Positions 36,589 through 46,744 are shown, counted from the stretch's first letter. The stretch is DNA of 50,654 bases from an uncultured cyanobacterium (GCA_903869185.1 CAIPYC010000116.1:1-50654), one strand, 5' to 3'. Translations and numbers: made by a program. Notes: a model not told the origin generated them from the letters alone.

Positions 36589-37058
36589 TCCAATAGCCAC
36601 ATAGGCGAAGTCAGTAAAAACAAAGTTCCCCTGCCCACGCTCTCGGATAGTGTGGGTATTTCTATACCAATAATCCCAGCTTTCTTGAGGATTAGTTTAT
36701 TGTGTACATAACCCCAGACCATTTGCTCGGCCCAGTCAGTTAAATTGGGCTGATGTCCCACCAAGGCCAGGCTATCGAATTCAATAGATTTAAATTCTTC
36801 CAGCCATTGAGTAAGTTTTCCTTCCGGCGAGAGATGGGCACATTCTTCAGCTCGATCGGCTAAATTAGCTAAAATTCTGGCACTTTGCTTGGCCCTCAAT
36901 AAAGGACTAAACAACATTAAATCAAACCGGACTCCCTGCTGAGATAAACGATCTGCTACTTTTTGGGTTTTGAGAATTCCCTTCTCACTCAAGGGTCTTA
37001 TTTTGTCGTCATCCCCATCTTTAGCAATACCATGACGGATAAAATAAATTGTTTTCAT
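36585..37058 (-). CDS. sixA: Phosphohistidine phosphatase SixA
   Basis: 157 residues. A short histidine phosphatase with the catalytic RHG ([12 protein letters not shown], residues 7-18) and [11 protein letters not shown] carrying the second His. SixA removes phosphate from histidine phosphotransfer proteins. The open frame runs 37 codons further upstream through raf1, but the family start is [10 protein letters not shown], so 37058 is used; it lies one base after the raf1 stop. Third gene of a moaB-raf1-sixA operon. Confidence 0.92.
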   Translation of the reverse strand: MKTIYFIRHGIAKDGDDDKIRPLSEKGILKTQKVADRLSQQGVRFDLMLFSPLLRAKQSARILANLADRAEECAHLSPEGKLTQWLEEFKSIEFDSLALVGHQPNLTDWAEQMVWGYVHNKLILKKAGIIGIEIPTLSESVGRGTLFLLTSPMWLLD

Positions 37059-37059
37059 C

Positions 37060-38124
37060 TTAATCATCCATTTGCCAAGGTTGTGTAATGTTATCCTCAT
37101 CCAGTATATTTTTAGGACGAAGTACCAGTAAAAGTCTTCCCAGTAAGGGAAAAGATGGACTCTCGGCATGCCAGGCTATTTGTAATTTGTCCTCTTTCTC
37201 GAATAGAAAATAGCTCTTGTCTTCCCACTGCTTAGAGGATCTATCCACCACAAGTAGAACTGGTTCGCTCTTGAGGGAGGAACTTTGAGGCAAATCCTGA
37301 GAATTGAACAGTAAAGCAACCGGATCACCTGCCTTTATGATTACCGACCAACCAGGCAGAGATACAAAATTACCATAATTTACTATTTCCACAATGCCAA
37401 ATGGATCTTGTTTGGCCGGAACAGAGGCAAGCGCAAATTCTTTACTGTTTACTTGCATAGAAACCAAGACAGGCACTATCCGGGCCATCTGTTCTTCTTG
37501 TTCTAGTCTATAGATTGGCAACAGAGGAGCAGATTTGGTTGCATCAACGGAGAAATCTATCAATAATTTTTCTAGTAGTTGCCTGGCGCAAACAGATTGA
37601 GCAAATCTTAGTCCCTTGGCAATCAAGCGCGAGCGCTCCTGGAGATCTTTTTTTTGTCTTGCTCTTTTCCAACATAGATGAGCAACAGCATCTCCTGGCG
37701 TTTTGGTAAAGCCTTCGGGTATCTGAGAAATCAGGCAAAACTCGTGAAAAGCTTTAGCCAAATCATGAGTCTCATCTATTTCCAAAGATTTCTCTTTAGC
37801 AACTTCTGCTGCAGCTAGGCGATTTTCTTGGTTAAGGATTCTCAATTCATGGAGAATGTCGCTCTTGGGCCCTTGGTAATACTTGAGAAGATCTTCTGGG
37901 GCTTGGTATTTCTCCAGGCTCTCATAAACCGCGCTTGCGACGATAATTAAATTCTGTTGACTGGCCTGAAAACCGGTTTCTTCAAAAATTTGCCCGGCAT
38001 TGTAGCCAGCTTTTTGTAATATTTTGCAAGATTTACCCCAGTCTACCCAAGTTCCCTCCTTATGTAGCAGAGATCTGAGTAGTTTACTGATTTCCTCTTG
38101 GGATAAAGTACTAGGTTCTATCAT
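37060..38124 (-). CDS. raf1: Rubisco accumulation factor 1 (Raf1)
   Basis: 354 residues. Raf1 is a chaperone that brings folded RbcL subunits together into dimers and octamers before RbcS binds. The helical N-terminal part includes LLRSLLHKEGTWVDWGKSC, AGYNAGQIFEETGF and a SDILHELRILNQENRLAAAE stretch that I recognise as Raf1. A linker and a beta-rich C-terminal domain with LPIYRLEQEEQMARIVPV follow. It starts inside the moaB stop (four-base overlap) and ends one base before sixA. This ties carboxysome/Rubisco assembly to a molybdenum-cofactor gene by translation coupling. Confidence 0.9.
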   Translation of the reverse strand: MIEPSTLSQEEISKLLRSLLHKEGTWVDWGKSCKILQKAGYNAGQIFEETGFQASQQNLIIVASAVYESLEKYQAPEDLLKYYQGPKSDILHELRILNQENRLAAAEVAKEKSLEIDETHDLAKAFHEFCLISQIPEGFTKTPGDAVAHLCWKRARQKKDLQERSRLIAKGLRFAQSVCARQLLEKLLIDFSVDATKSAPLLPIYRLEQEEQMARIVPVLVSMQVNSKEFALASVPAKQDPFGIVEIVNYGNFVSLPGWSVIIKAGDPVALLFNSQDLPQSSSLKSEPVLLVVDRSSKQWEDKSYFLFEKEDKLQIAWHAESPSFPLLGRLLLVLRPKNILDEDNITQPWQMDD

Positions 38125-38642
38125 GCTTTAACACCTCGCAATTGCATAGTTAAATGAATCAGTTCCGGTTGAATTAATTTTTCCATTGCCAATCTGACTG
38201 CGCCGGTTGACCCTGGCAGAGAGAAGACCAGTTTTCCAGCATAGGTTCCAGCTATTACCCTAGAAGCTATTGCCCTAGAGCCTATTTCCTGATAACTCAA
38301 ATAACGAAACAACTCCCCAAAACCCGGTAAAATTTTCTCCAGCTTAGCTTGCAAGACATCATATGTGCTATCTCTAGGCGCAATTCCTGTGCCTCCATTG
38401 AAAATCAGGATATCTACAGTAGAAGTGTCCACCAAGATATTCTCGATCTGCCAAGGATCGTCAGAGATGATCTCGTAGCGTGCAATTGTATGCTGCATTT
38501 TTTGCAAAGTTTCTACCAGATATGCGCCACTGTAATCGTTATCTTTGCTTCTCGTATCGCTGATTGTGACCACTGCACAGTTCAAAGATATTTTTATTGT
38601 ATCGGCATGTGGTTGTATCATATGGAGAAATTCGACAGTCAT
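38121..38642 (-). CDS. moaB: Molybdenum cofactor biosynthesis protein MoaB
   Basis: 173 residues of the MoaB/Mog fold. Motifs are VVTISDTRSKDNDYSGAYL, FNGGTGIAPRDSTYD and SLPGSTGAVRLAMEKLI, the last two forming the molybdopterin-binding pocket. It probably adenylylates molybdopterin or acts alongside MoaE/MogA. Nitrate reductase, a molybdoenzyme in cyanobacteria, gives a nitrogen link. First gene of the operon with raf1 and sixA; divergent from the pirin gene by about 45 bases. Confidence 0.92.
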   Translation of the reverse strand: MTVEFLHMIQPHADTIKISLNCAVVTISDTRSKDNDYSGAYLVETLQKMQHTIARYEIISDDPWQIENILVDTSTVDILIFNGGTGIAPRDSTYDVLQAKLEKILPGFGELFRYLSYQEIGSRAIASRVIAGTYAGKLVFSLPGSTGAVRLAMEKLIQPELIHLTMQLRGVKA

Positions 38643-38687
38643 ATACTATATCATAAAGGTTATTGACAACCCTAGTAATCAATAAAA

Positions 38688-39389
38688 ATGATCGTTATCA
38701 GAGATTCCCATTCAAGAGGTAGAACAAGCTTAGATTGGCTAAATAGTCAACACACCTTCTCCTTTGGCGACTACTATGATCAAAGACATATGGGCTTTAG
38801 AAATCTTAGAGTAATCAATGAGGATTTTATTGAACCGAGCAAAGGTTTCCCCTCCCATAGACACCAAGATATGGAAATTATCACCTATGTTTTCAAGGGT
38901 GCTGTTGAACACCAGGACAGCCTGGGAAACCGCGCTTTGATCCAAGAAGAAGAGATTCAATGCATGAGTGCTGGAACTGGTATAGTGCATAGTGAGTGCA
39001 ATCACTCCGGGGTAGATATTCTCCATTTGCTGCAAATTTGGATTTTGCCCAATCAATTTGGGCTAATTCCGAGTTATCAGCAGCGCAGTGCCAATTTTGC
39101 AAAAGACTACAATAGACTGAATTTATTGGTTTCACCGAGCGGTGAAGATGGTTCATTGTCCATTCACCAGGATATCAAGCTATATGCTGGGCATCTAGAG
39201 CCCTCGGTAGAGATCGAATTTGCAATCCTCTCTGGTAGAAACGCGTGGTTGCAGATGATCACTGGCAATCTATTACTCAATGGAAGTGCCTTAAAAATTG
39301 GCGATGGTGCGGCTATATCCCAAGAATCCAACTTATTGATTCAAGCACAAGAGCAACAAGCAGAATTTTTATTATTTGATCTCAACTGA
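38688..39389 (+). CDS. Pirin-family protein (YhhW-like)
   Basis: 233 residues. The double-cupin fold is indicated by FSFGDYYDQRHMGF, the metal ligands in FPSHRHQDMEIITYV and AGTGIVHSE, and the C-terminal half (GHLEPSVEIEFAIL). YhhW-type pirins can oxidise quercetin in vitro, but their physiological role is unclear. Starts with ATG 45 bases from the divergent moaB and ends five bases before the purC start. Confidence 0.9.
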   Translation: MIVIRDSHSRGRTSLDWLNSQHTFSFGDYYDQRHMGFRNLRVINEDFIEPSKGFPSHRHQDMEIITYVFKGAVEHQDSLGNRALIQEEEIQCMSAGTGIVHSECNHSGVDILHLLQIWILPNQFGLIPSYQQRSANFAKDYNRLNLLVSPSGEDGSLSIHQDIKLYAGHLEPSVEIEFAILSGRNAWLQMITGNLLLNGSALKIGDGAAISQESNLLIQAQEQQAEFLLFDLN

Positions 39390-39393
39390 CAAT

Positions 39394-40119
39394 ATGCAAA
39401 AAATATACGAAGGCAAAGCTAAAATACTTTATCAAAGTGAAGATCCAAATGTTTTCTTAACCTATTTTAAAGACGATGCCACCGCTTTTAATGCTCAAAA
39501 AAAGGGGCAAATTGAAGGAAAAGGTGAAATTAATTGCACAATCACCACTGCTCTCTATAGATGGCTAGAAAGCAAGGGGGTTTCAACCCATTTGATTGAA
39601 CGAATATCACCCAATCAAATAACTGTTCAAGCAGTCGAAATTATCCCTATTGAAGTAGTAGTTAGAAATATAGCAGCTGGCAGTCTCTGCAGGCAAACTG
39701 AACTAGATGAGGGAACTGTCTTACCCGAACCACTGGTTGATTTTTACTTAAAAAATGATGCTTTAGGGGATCCTCTCCTGACTACTGAAAGAATCAGGAT
39801 ATTAAATATAGCCAGTCAAGAACAAATAACGCAGATAACTGAGCTGGCAAAAAAAGTGAATTACCTTTTGCAGGAGTTTTTCTTATCTTGTGAGATAATT
39901 CTGGTTGACTTTAAGCTCGAATTTGGACTCAATCATCAGGGAAAAATTCTCCTGGCAGATGAAATAAGCCCAGATACTTGCCGCCTTTGGGATAAAAAAC
40001 AAAGTGATCCAATGAGTAGAATCCTGGATAAGGATCGCTTCCGCAGAGATTTAGGGGGTGTAGAATCAGCTTATGGAGAGGTTCAAAAAAGAGTACTTTC
40101 TAGGGTTGACAGTTTGTAA
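39394..40119 (+). CDS. purC: Phosphoribosylaminoimidazole-succinocarboxamide synthase
   Basis: 241 residues. Catalyses the ATP-dependent joining of aspartate to CAIR in purine biosynthesis. MQKIYEGKAKILYQSEDPN is the start, with KGEINCTITTALYRWLE, VVRNIAAGSLCRQ and DEISPDTCRLWDKK as family motifs. The frame extends to a TTG inside the pirin gene, but the first ATG at 39394 matches the family start. Precedes bamA, a common cyanobacterial order. Confidence 0.96.
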   Translation: MQKIYEGKAKILYQSEDPNVFLTYFKDDATAFNAQKKGQIEGKGEINCTITTALYRWLESKGVSTHLIERISPNQITVQAVEIIPIEVVVRNIAAGSLCRQTELDEGTVLPEPLVDFYLKNDALGDPLLTTERIRILNIASQEQITQITELAKKVNYLLQEFFLSCEIILVDFKLEFGLNHQGKILLADEISPDTCRLWDKKQSDPMSRILDKDRFRRDLGGVESAYGEVQKRVLSRVDSL

Positions 40120-40222
40120 ACAGGAACAATATGCTCAAAGTTCATGCCAATATAGTCACTAATATATGTTATGAGTATTTAAAAAGAAACGAGTTTTATA
40201 AAGCTATGACGCTTCAATTGGG

Positions 40223-42403
40223 TTGGTGGAAGTGCTAAATCAGATACGAATACTCCGTTTATCTTCTTTTCTCGTTTTAGCACTTACTGCTGTGACGACA
40301 CTAAGTCTTTTTTCCAGTGCGGTTAGAGCTGCCACTCAAGAGGTTTCGCCTGAAGAAAGAATCAAGCAAAGGCTCTTTGTTCTAGACGGGGATATTTTAG
40401 TTCAGTTGCCCAGCCCCGTCCAGGCAAATCCGGTTCAACCTACATCTTCTCCTCAAAAGCTCACCCTGCCAGGGTCATCTTCCCCTGCCAATCCCACCGC
40501 TTTACCTCAAACAAAGCCATCTAGTGAGCCATCCCCTACTCCCACTGGTTCAAATCAACCCCTACCATCTATTGTTCCATCTCCTCAATTACAGAGTCCC
40601 GAAGCAGAACCAAGAGTCCTAGTTTCAGAGGTTTTACTTACAGGGGTAGATGGTGAACTCAAGGACTTGGTTTATCGAACTATTCAGACAGTCCCTGGAA
40701 GAACGGCCACACGATCCCAGCTCAAGCAGGATGTCACCGCCATATACAATACTGGCTACTTCAGCAACATCAAGGTTACTCCTGTTGATACTCCTTTGGG
40801 TGTCAAGATTATCTTCGATCTCCAACCCAACCCAATTCTCAAGGAGGTTAAGCTCAAGGTAGTACCAGAGAGTGATGCCAAACAAATCCTGCCACCAGCA
40901 TTACTTAGTAATACATTTAATGAACAATATGGCAAAACTCTCAATTGGAAGGATTTCCAAGAGGGAATCAAGAAAATCAATCAATGGTATTCCAAGAATG
41001 GTTATGAGCTGGCTCAGATAATCGGTTCACCTAAGGTTTCCGAAGATGGGACTGTTACCTTGGTAGTATCTCAGGGAATAATCGAGAGTATCCAGGTGAA
41101 ATTCTTCACCAAGAAGGAAGAACCACTCAAAGGTGGCAAGACTAGGGATTTTATTATTACTAGAGAAATGGAGCTAAAGTCTGGTGACCTTTTCAACCGC
41201 AAGATAGCCCAACAGGATCTCCAAAGAATATATGGCTTGGGTATTTTTGAAGATGTCAAGCTGGGATTTGCTCCCGGTAAAGATCCACGCAAAGTAATTA
41301 TCAGCGTCAATGTTGTAGAAGGGAAAGCCGGCTCAATCGGCGCAGGGGCAGGTTTTAGCTCTGAGGCAGGTGTATTTGGTACTCTCAGCTATCAAGAGCA
41401 AAATGTAGGAGGTAATAATCAAACAATAGGACTAGAATTTCAGGGCAGTTTTCAACAATTACTTTTCAATGTCAGCTTTAGTGATCCCTGGATCGCCACT
41501 TTGCCCAATCGTATCTCTTATACTGTCAATGCTTTTCGCAGTAATTCTCTTTCTCTGGTTTATACTGGCAACAATTCATCTTTTATCACCCAAAATGGTA
41601 TAAGTGATCCAGAAATTATCAGAACTGGTTTGGGTCTGAACTTCGGGATTCCCCTAAGCGATAGTGTATTTACCAAACCCGAATGGAGATTAACTGCTGG
41701 TTTTAATTTCCAACAAGTGCAGATTCAGGACACTTCAAGAAATATTCAGCCTTTTTCACAACCGCTCAATGGCTATCCAGCGCTTCAGTTTGCAGCGAGT
41801 CCTTCTGGGATAGATTATATGTTGGTTTTCACTGTCAGCGCCACTAAAGATGACCGGGACAATCCTCTTCAGCCTACTAGTGGTTCTTCTTTGAGGTTGA
41901 GCCTGGATCAGGCGGCGCCAATTACTGAAAATATTTCTTTTAGCCGAATAAGAGCAAATTACAGCTACTATATTCCGATGAAATTAATCAACTTTGATTT
42001 TAGTCAAGGACCTCAGGCTCTGGCATTTAATATTCAAGGCGGTGGAATGCTCGGTAGTTTTCCTGGTTACGAAGCCTTTGTTGTCGGGGGGTCTAATTCA
42101 GTACGCGGCTACCCCGACGGTGAAGTCGGCAGTGGTCGTTACTATGCCCAAGCTAGTGTAGAGTATCGTTTTCCTGTTTATTCAATTGTTGGGGGAGCAC
42201 TTTTCTTTGACTATGGTACTACATTGGGATCTATGGGAGATGTTCCCGGTGCCCCTGGTATCGCCAGATTGCTTCCCGGCTCAGGCTATGGATATGGTGT
42301 AGGAGTGAGAGTACAATCACCTGTCGGAGCCATAAGGGTGGATTATGGTATTCCTCAACAAGGCGGTGGTCGTATTCAATTCGGTATTGGAGAGAGATTT
42401 TAA
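40223..42403 (+). CDS. bamA: Outer-membrane assembly factor BamA/Omp85
   Basis: 726 residues. A signal peptide (hydrophobic core around LVLALTAVTTLSLFSS) is followed by a Pro/Ser-rich linker (about 65-125), then POTRA domains from about 130 to 380, and a 16-strand barrel ending GIGERF with the terminal Phe. It inserts beta-barrels into the outer membrane. The barrel element VRGYPDGEVGSGRYY is the Omp85 (V)RGY loop. No ATG exists at the 5' end; TTG (40223), GTG (40226) or GTG (40232) are all possible starts. lpxC follows with no gap. Cyanobacterial Omp85 often lacks two of the five proteobacterial POTRAs. Confidence 0.93.
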   Translation: MVEVLNQIRILRLSSFLVLALTAVTTLSLFSSAVRAATQEVSPEERIKQRLFVLDGDILVQLPSPVQANPVQPTSSPQKLTLPGSSSPANPTALPQTKPSSEPSPTPTGSNQPLPSIVPSPQLQSPEAEPRVLVSEVLLTGVDGELKDLVYRTIQTVPGRTATRSQLKQDVTAIYNTGYFSNIKVTPVDTPLGVKIIFDLQPNPILKEVKLKVVPESDAKQILPPALLSNTFNEQYGKTLNWKDFQEGIKKINQWYSKNGYELAQIIGSPKVSEDGTVTLVVSQGIIESIQVKFFTKKEEPLKGGKTRDFIITREMELKSGDLFNRKIAQQDLQRIYGLGIFEDVKLGFAPGKDPRKVIISVNVVEGKAGSIGAGAGFSSEAGVFGTLSYQEQNVGGNNQTIGLEFQGSFQQLLFNVSFSDPWIATLPNRISYTVNAFRSNSLSLVYTGNNSSFITQNGISDPEIIRTGLGLNFGIPLSDSVFTKPEWRLTAGFNFQQVQIQDTSRNIQPFSQPLNGYPALQFAASPSGIDYMLVFTVSATKDDRDNPLQPTSGSSLRLSLDQAAPITENISFSRIRANYSYYIPMKLINFDFSQGPQALAFNIQGGGMLGSFPGYEAFVVGGSNSVRGYPDGEVGSGRYYAQASVEYRFPVYSIVGGALFFDYGTTLGSMGDVPGAPGIARLLPGSGYGYGVGVRVQSPVGAIRVDYGIPQQGGGRIQFGIGERF

Positions 42404-43240
42404 ATGCAAACAAGTCTTGGGCAAGCCTTTGCGCTTTCCGGAATAGGACTGCATCTTGGGATTGAAACTACAGTAACGGTAAAACCTGCTCCTGTTGATA
42501 TGGATCGTTATTTTGTCAGAGTCGATTTGCCAACTCAACCATCGATAGCAGCTGATATTAATTCAGCTGGACTGACCGTTCTCTCTACTGAATTGTCTGC
42601 CAATGGTGCCCAGGTGAGAACTGTGGAACATCTTCTGGCGGCTCTTATTGGTTGTGGAGTTGATAATGTCCGTATTGAAATAGATGGACCAGAAGTTCCT
42701 CTGCTTGATGGCTCAGCTCAAATCTGGGTAGAGAATATCCAGAGAGTGGGAATAGTTGAACAGTCCGCAAGGCCAATTGACCCAATTGTGATTACAGAGC
42801 CTGTCTGGATTAGAAAAGGAGATGCTTTTGTCGCTGCCCTACCTAATGAAGAAGGTACGCGTTTTACCTATGGAATCGACTTTCCCTATCAAGTGATTGG
42901 CAATCAGTGGTACAGCTGGAACGGACAAAAGGATGACTTTGCTCTATTGATTGCTCCAGCGAGAACTTTTGGATTTGCTGACCAGATTGAACATTTACGC
43001 AACAATGGAATGATCAAGGGCGGAACTTTAGAAAATGCCCTGATCTGCGATCATGATAAATGGATCAATCCGCCATTAAGATTTGCTGATGAACCAGTAC
43101 GCCACAAACTCCTGGATTTGTTGGGAGATATTAGCTTGCTTGGTAGATTCCCCAAGGCTCATGTCATTGCTTACAAAGCCAGCCATCAACTACATCTAGA
43201 GTTAATTAGAGAGATTTTTAAACAATTGGAGGGTCACTGA
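42404..43240 (+). CDS. lpxC: UDP-3-O-acyl-GlcNAc deacetylase LpxC
   Basis: 278 residues. Zinc hydrolase that commits UDP-acyl-GlcNAc to lipid A. SGIGLHLG at the N-terminus, [15 protein letters not shown] with the zinc His, [14 protein letters not shown], and [15 protein letters not shown] with HK-x3-D are present, plus the C-terminal [15 protein letters not shown] starts directly after the bamA stop. Confidence 0.96.
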   Translation: MQTSLGQAFALSGIGLHLGIETTVTVKPAPVDMDRYFVRVDLPTQPSIAADINSAGLTVLSTELSANGAQVRTVEHLLAALIGCGVDNVRIEIDGPEVPLLDGSAQIWVENIQRVGIVEQSARPIDPIVITEPVWIRKGDAFVAALPNEEGTRFTYGIDFPYQVIGNQWYSWNGQKDDFALLIAPARTFGFADQIEHLRNNGMIKGGTLENALICDHDKWINPPLRFADEPVRHKLLDLLGDISLLGRFPKAHVIAYKASHQLHLELIREIFKQLEGH

Positions 43241-43291
43241 ACAGGGTATAATCATCAAGACTTACACGCGAGACCTATTTCAATATTATTA

Positions 43292-43798
43292 ATGTCTATT
43301 GTCGATAATCAGTTGATTAGTATTAATGTTGGCGAAAGTCCAGAGAAAGAGATTGCTCTAACCATGCCTCTAGATGTTAGGGACATAAGGGAGCTTTTGC
43401 CCCATCGCTACCCTTTTGCCTTGGTTGATCGCATAATTGAATATGTTCCTGGACAAAAAGCCGTGGGCATCAAAAATGTAACCATAAATGAGCCATTTTT
43501 TTCTGGTCATATTCCCCCGTATCCAATCATGCCTGGTGTGTTGATAGTTGAATCTATGGCCCAGGTTTGTGGAGTTATCCTGACCCTTTTACCAGGAATG
43601 CGCGGTCAGTTTTTCGCCTTTGCCGGTATTGACAAGACCCGCTTTCGTCGTCCGGTCGTGCCCGGAGATCAACTAATAATCTCAGTAGAACTGGTCTCAT
43701 TTAAACTTAACCGTATTGCCAAAATGCAGGGTAAGGGAACAGTAGATGGGCGAGTTGCCGTGGAGGCAGAAATGTTATTCTCACGTTTTGAGTATTAA
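43292..43798 (+). CDS. fabZ: 3-hydroxyacyl-ACP dehydratase FabZ
   Basis: 168 residues. Dehydrates beta-hydroxyacyl-ACP in type II fatty acid synthesis. [14 protein letters not shown] and the catalytic-helix region [20 protein letters not shown] carry His and Glu; the usual GHFPxxP reads GHIPPYP. A 20-residue N-terminal extension is normal in cyanobacteria. It competes with lipid A synthesis for hydroxyacyl-ACP, hence its place between lpxC and lpxA. Confidence 0.95.
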   Translation: MSIVDNQLISINVGESPEKEIALTMPLDVRDIRELLPHRYPFALVDRIIEYVPGQKAVGIKNVTINEPFFSGHIPPYPIMPGVLIVESMAQVCGVILTLLPGMRGQFFAFAGIDKTRFRRPVVPGDQLIISVELVSFKLNRIAKMQGKGTVDGRVAVEAEMLFSRFEY

Positions 43799-43831
43799 TA
43801 ATTGACATTCATTGTGACGATATGATAGAGA

Positions 43832-44668
43832 ATGATGCTGACCAATCCAAGTACAGAAGAAGCTCCTAAAAGACCTTTGATTCATCCTACGGCTGTAATC
43901 CATCCAAGAGCCCAGCTTCATCCCAGCGTTGCGGTTGGACCCTATTCAGTCATTGGTGAATTTGTCAAAATCAGTGCCGATACTATAATTGGTGCACATG
44001 TTGTAATCGAAGGTCCGACAGAGATAGGGATAGGCAATCGTATTTTCCCCGGTGCGGTTATTGGACTTGAACCTCAAGATTTAAAGTATAAAGGTGAGAT
44101 GACCCAGGTGAAAATTGGGAATTATAATCAAATTAGGGAATTTGTTACCATTAATCAGGCTACCAATGCCAACAAGGTAACCTACATAGGCAACAACAAT
44201 CTTCTAATGGCCTATGTCCACGTAGCTCACGATTGTGTTATTGAAGATGAAGTAATCATATCCAATTCAGTCTCACTAGCCGGACATATTCACATTGAAT
44301 CCCAGGCCAAAATCAGTGGTGTCCTAGGAATACATCAGTTTGTACATATCGGTAAACTGGCCATGATCGGAGGAATGACCCGCATTGAAAGGGATGTACC
44401 TCCCTATATGATGGTTGAGGGAAATCCTTCTAGGATAAGATCCTTGAACTTGATTGGACTTAAAAGAGCCGGACTGAGCGACGAGGAGATCAAGCAACTT
44501 AGAGAAGTTTATCGCTTACTTTATCAATCCTCCAAAACATTTAAAGAAGTTTTAGATGAACTGCAGCCATTTTGCAGTAGCAACCAACACCTTCAGCATC
44601 TCCATCAGTTTTTAAATGGTTCAATTTCAGGTGGAAAGCGCCGTGGTCCCATCCCGGCTAAAGTTTAA
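43832..44668 (+). CDS. lpxA: UDP-GlcNAc acyltransferase LpxA
   Basis: 278 residues. First acylation of UDP-GlcNAc in lipid A synthesis. Hexapeptide repeats form a left-handed beta-helix; the catalytic His is in VHVAHDCVI, and VIGLEPQDLKYKGEMT and NQIREFVTINQ are family blocks. The C-terminal helical domain follows MMVEGNPSRIRSLN. Two consecutive ATGs are possible starts. Confidence 0.96.
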   Translation: MMLTNPSTEEAPKRPLIHPTAVIHPRAQLHPSVAVGPYSVIGEFVKISADTIIGAHVVIEGPTEIGIGNRIFPGAVIGLEPQDLKYKGEMTQVKIGNYNQIREFVTINQATNANKVTYIGNNNLLMAYVHVAHDCVIEDEVIISNSVSLAGHIHIESQAKISGVLGIHQFVHIGKLAMIGGMTRIERDVPPYMMVEGNPSRIRSLNLIGLKRAGLSDEEIKQLREVYRLLYQSSKTFKEVLDELQPFCSSNQHLQHLHQFLNGSISGGKRRGPIPAKV

Positions 44669-44673
44669 AACTG

Positions 44674-45840
44674 ATGAGGATTTTAATTAGCACTGGAGAA
44701 GTCTCGGGTGACCTGCAAGGTTCGATGTTGATAGCTTCGCTTTACAAGCAAGCAAGTTTACTGGGGCTGAATTTAGAGATCTATGGATTAGGCGGCCAAC
44801 GGATGAGTCAAGCCGGTGCAAAAATACTGGCCGATACTACTGTAATTTCTTCAATAGGTCTTTGGGAGGCTATTCCCTTTATTTTGCCTACATTTCGTAG
44901 TCAGAATATACTAAAAAAATATATTAAAGACTATCCTCCAGATTTGGTAATTCTGATTGACTATGTCGGACCTAATTTGGTCATTGGCAGCTATATCAAC
45001 CAACATTACCCAGAAATACCAATTTTTTATTATATTGCGCCGCAATCCTGGATTTGGGATCCCCGTCCACAAGATACAAAACGGCTTGTTTCACTCACCG
45101 ACCATATGCTGGCGATATTCCCCAAGGAAGCGCAGTTTTTTCAAGAGCAGGGATTGAGTGTAAGCTGGGTAGGACATCCTTTGCTAGATCGCATTCAATC
45201 AGCGCCATCAAGGGAAAGTGCGCGAGAGTCATTGGAAATTAAAGAAAATGAAATTGTAGTTTCTATTTTTCCTGCTTCACGCAAGCAAGAATTAAAGTAC
45301 TTACTGCCAGTGATCTCTCAGGCTTGTACCTTGTTGCAGAAACAATCTACAAATATTCGTTTTTTCTTTGCTCTCTCTTTGCTAAGATATCGAGAAAAAA
45401 TTGAATCAGAGATAGCTAAATATGGGCTAAACGCCATTGCTTTTCAGGGGGACACATTGCAATTGATGGCAGCAAGTGACCTGGCCATTGCCAAATCAGG
45501 TACTGTCAATCTCGAGTTGGCTCTTCTCAATATTCCTCAAGTGGTGGTCTACAGACTCAGTCCACTAACCATGTTGATTGCTCGTAAAATTCTAAAGTTC
45601 TCTGTTTCTTACCTGGCTCCCTCGAATATTGTCCTCAATCGGGAAATTTCGCCTGAGTTGATTCAGGAAAATGCAACTGCCGAGCGTATTTTCCAAGAAT
45701 CGTTAGACTTGATTTTTAACCCCGAAAGACGCCAATCAACTTTTGATGGCTATCAGGAAATGCGTAAGGAGCTAGGGGATATTGGAGTCTGCGAGCGCAG
45801 TGCTCAAGAGATTTTTGCCCGACTACAGAAAATATATTAA
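44674..45840 (+). CDS. lpxB: Lipid-A-disaccharide synthase LpxB
   Basis: 388 residues. Joins lipid X to UDP-diacyl-GlcN at the inner membrane to make lipid A disaccharide. STGEVSGDLQGSML is the N-terminal motif, PQSWIWDPRPQDTKRL and SVSWVGHPLLDRI follow, and AKSGTVNLELALLNIPQVVVYR is the nucleotide-binding area. Starts five bases after lpxA. The gene encoding EcfT follows at four bases. Confidence 0.96.
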   Translation: MRILISTGEVSGDLQGSMLIASLYKQASLLGLNLEIYGLGGQRMSQAGAKILADTTVISSIGLWEAIPFILPTFRSQNILKKYIKDYPPDLVILIDYVGPNLVIGSYINQHYPEIPIFYYIAPQSWIWDPRPQDTKRLVSLTDHMLAIFPKEAQFFQEQGLSVSWVGHPLLDRIQSAPSRESARESLEIKENEIVVSIFPASRKQELKYLLPVISQACTLLQKQSTNIRFFFALSLLRYREKIESEIAKYGLNAIAFQGDTLQLMAASDLAIAKSGTVNLELALLNIPQVVVYRLSPLTMLIARKILKFSVSYLAPSNIVLNREISPELIQENATAERIFQESLDLIFNPERRQSTFDGYQEMRKELGDIGVCERSAQEIFARLQKIY

Positions 45841-45844
45841 GAAA

Positions 45845-46744
45845 ATGGATCTTTTGCGTTCGTTACCCATAGGACTTTATCTAGAACACCCATTCACCTG
45901 GCTGCATCGGCTTGATCCAAGGGTGAAACTGGCCTGGCTATTGAGTTTTCTGCTTTCACCTATTTTGGCTAATTCCTGGTATCGTCTCTGGGTAGTTGCA
46001 GTTTTGATTTTGTTGACCTTTGTAGGTAGAATTCCCAAGCGAGTATGGTGGCAACAGCTCGGACTATTACTCCTATTCTGTTTGTTGATCTTTGCTCTTA
46101 CTTTACTCTTACCCGATGAGATGAGGACATATTCTCAGCCTAGAATTACTCCCGATCTCTCCCTGAATTTGCCTCTAGCGACAGACTATCGCTATAAGTT
46201 GCTAGATCTCTCGCTTTTGGGCGATAAGTTTCACTTGAGTTTTACAAGACATTCCCTTTATCTGGCTGTTGGTACCAGTACTTTCTTGTTTACGGCGATA
46301 TACAGCAGTACTCTTTATCTCCTTACCACTGCTCCCGAAGAAATTACTGCAGGACTCGAAGAACTGCTAGCTCCCTTAGCGCGGCTTAAGATTCCTGTAA
46401 CTGAGATCACTCTCACACTGACTTTAGCTTTGCGCTTTGTTCCCTTGGTAATGGAAGAAGTCCAGAACTTAATCCGCTCGATCAGAACCAGGGCAATCAA
46501 CTGGCAAAAATTGGGCTGGAAAAATAGTCTAAAGATATGGTTGATAGTGGTAGAAAGATTGATTGAAAACCTTCTAGTAAGAGCGCAGCAGATTTCCATG
46601 GCTATAGATGTAAGAGGATTTACCAGTCCCAATGAACATCGCGTTCTCTGGCATTCTCTTAAGTTAACCAAGGCAGATTGGTTAGTTTTAGCCGCCCTAA
46701 TTCTTTTTTGGATGATCAGACTCTTTTGGGGAAGAATGTCTTAG
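45845..46744 (+). CDS. EcfT-like transmembrane protein (ECF transporter T component family)
   Basis: 299 residues. N-terminal HRLDPRVKLAWLLSFLLSP is the EcfT/CbiQ entry motif, followed by about five membrane helices and coupling regions with charged helices (SIRTRAINWQKLG and MAIDVRGFTSP) that contain the ARG-type coupling motifs. In ECF transporters this protein joins an ATPase pair to a vitamin- or metal-binding S component. No ATPase or S protein is adjacent. The frame extends into lpxB, but ATG 45845, four bases after the lpxB stop, gives the family N-terminus. Confidence 0.85.
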   Translation: MDLLRSLPIGLYLEHPFTWLHRLDPRVKLAWLLSFLLSPILANSWYRLWVVAVLILLTFVGRIPKRVWWQQLGLLLLFCLLIFALTLLLPDEMRTYSQPRITPDLSLNLPLATDYRYKLLDLSLLGDKFHLSFTRHSLYLAVGTSTFLFTAIYSSTLYLLTTAPEEITAGLEELLAPLARLKIPVTEITLTLTLALRFVPLVMEEVQNLIRSIRTRAINWQKLGWKNSLKIWLIVVERLIENLLVRAQQISMAIDVRGFTSPNEHRVLWHSLKLTKADWLVLAALILFWMIRLFWGRMS

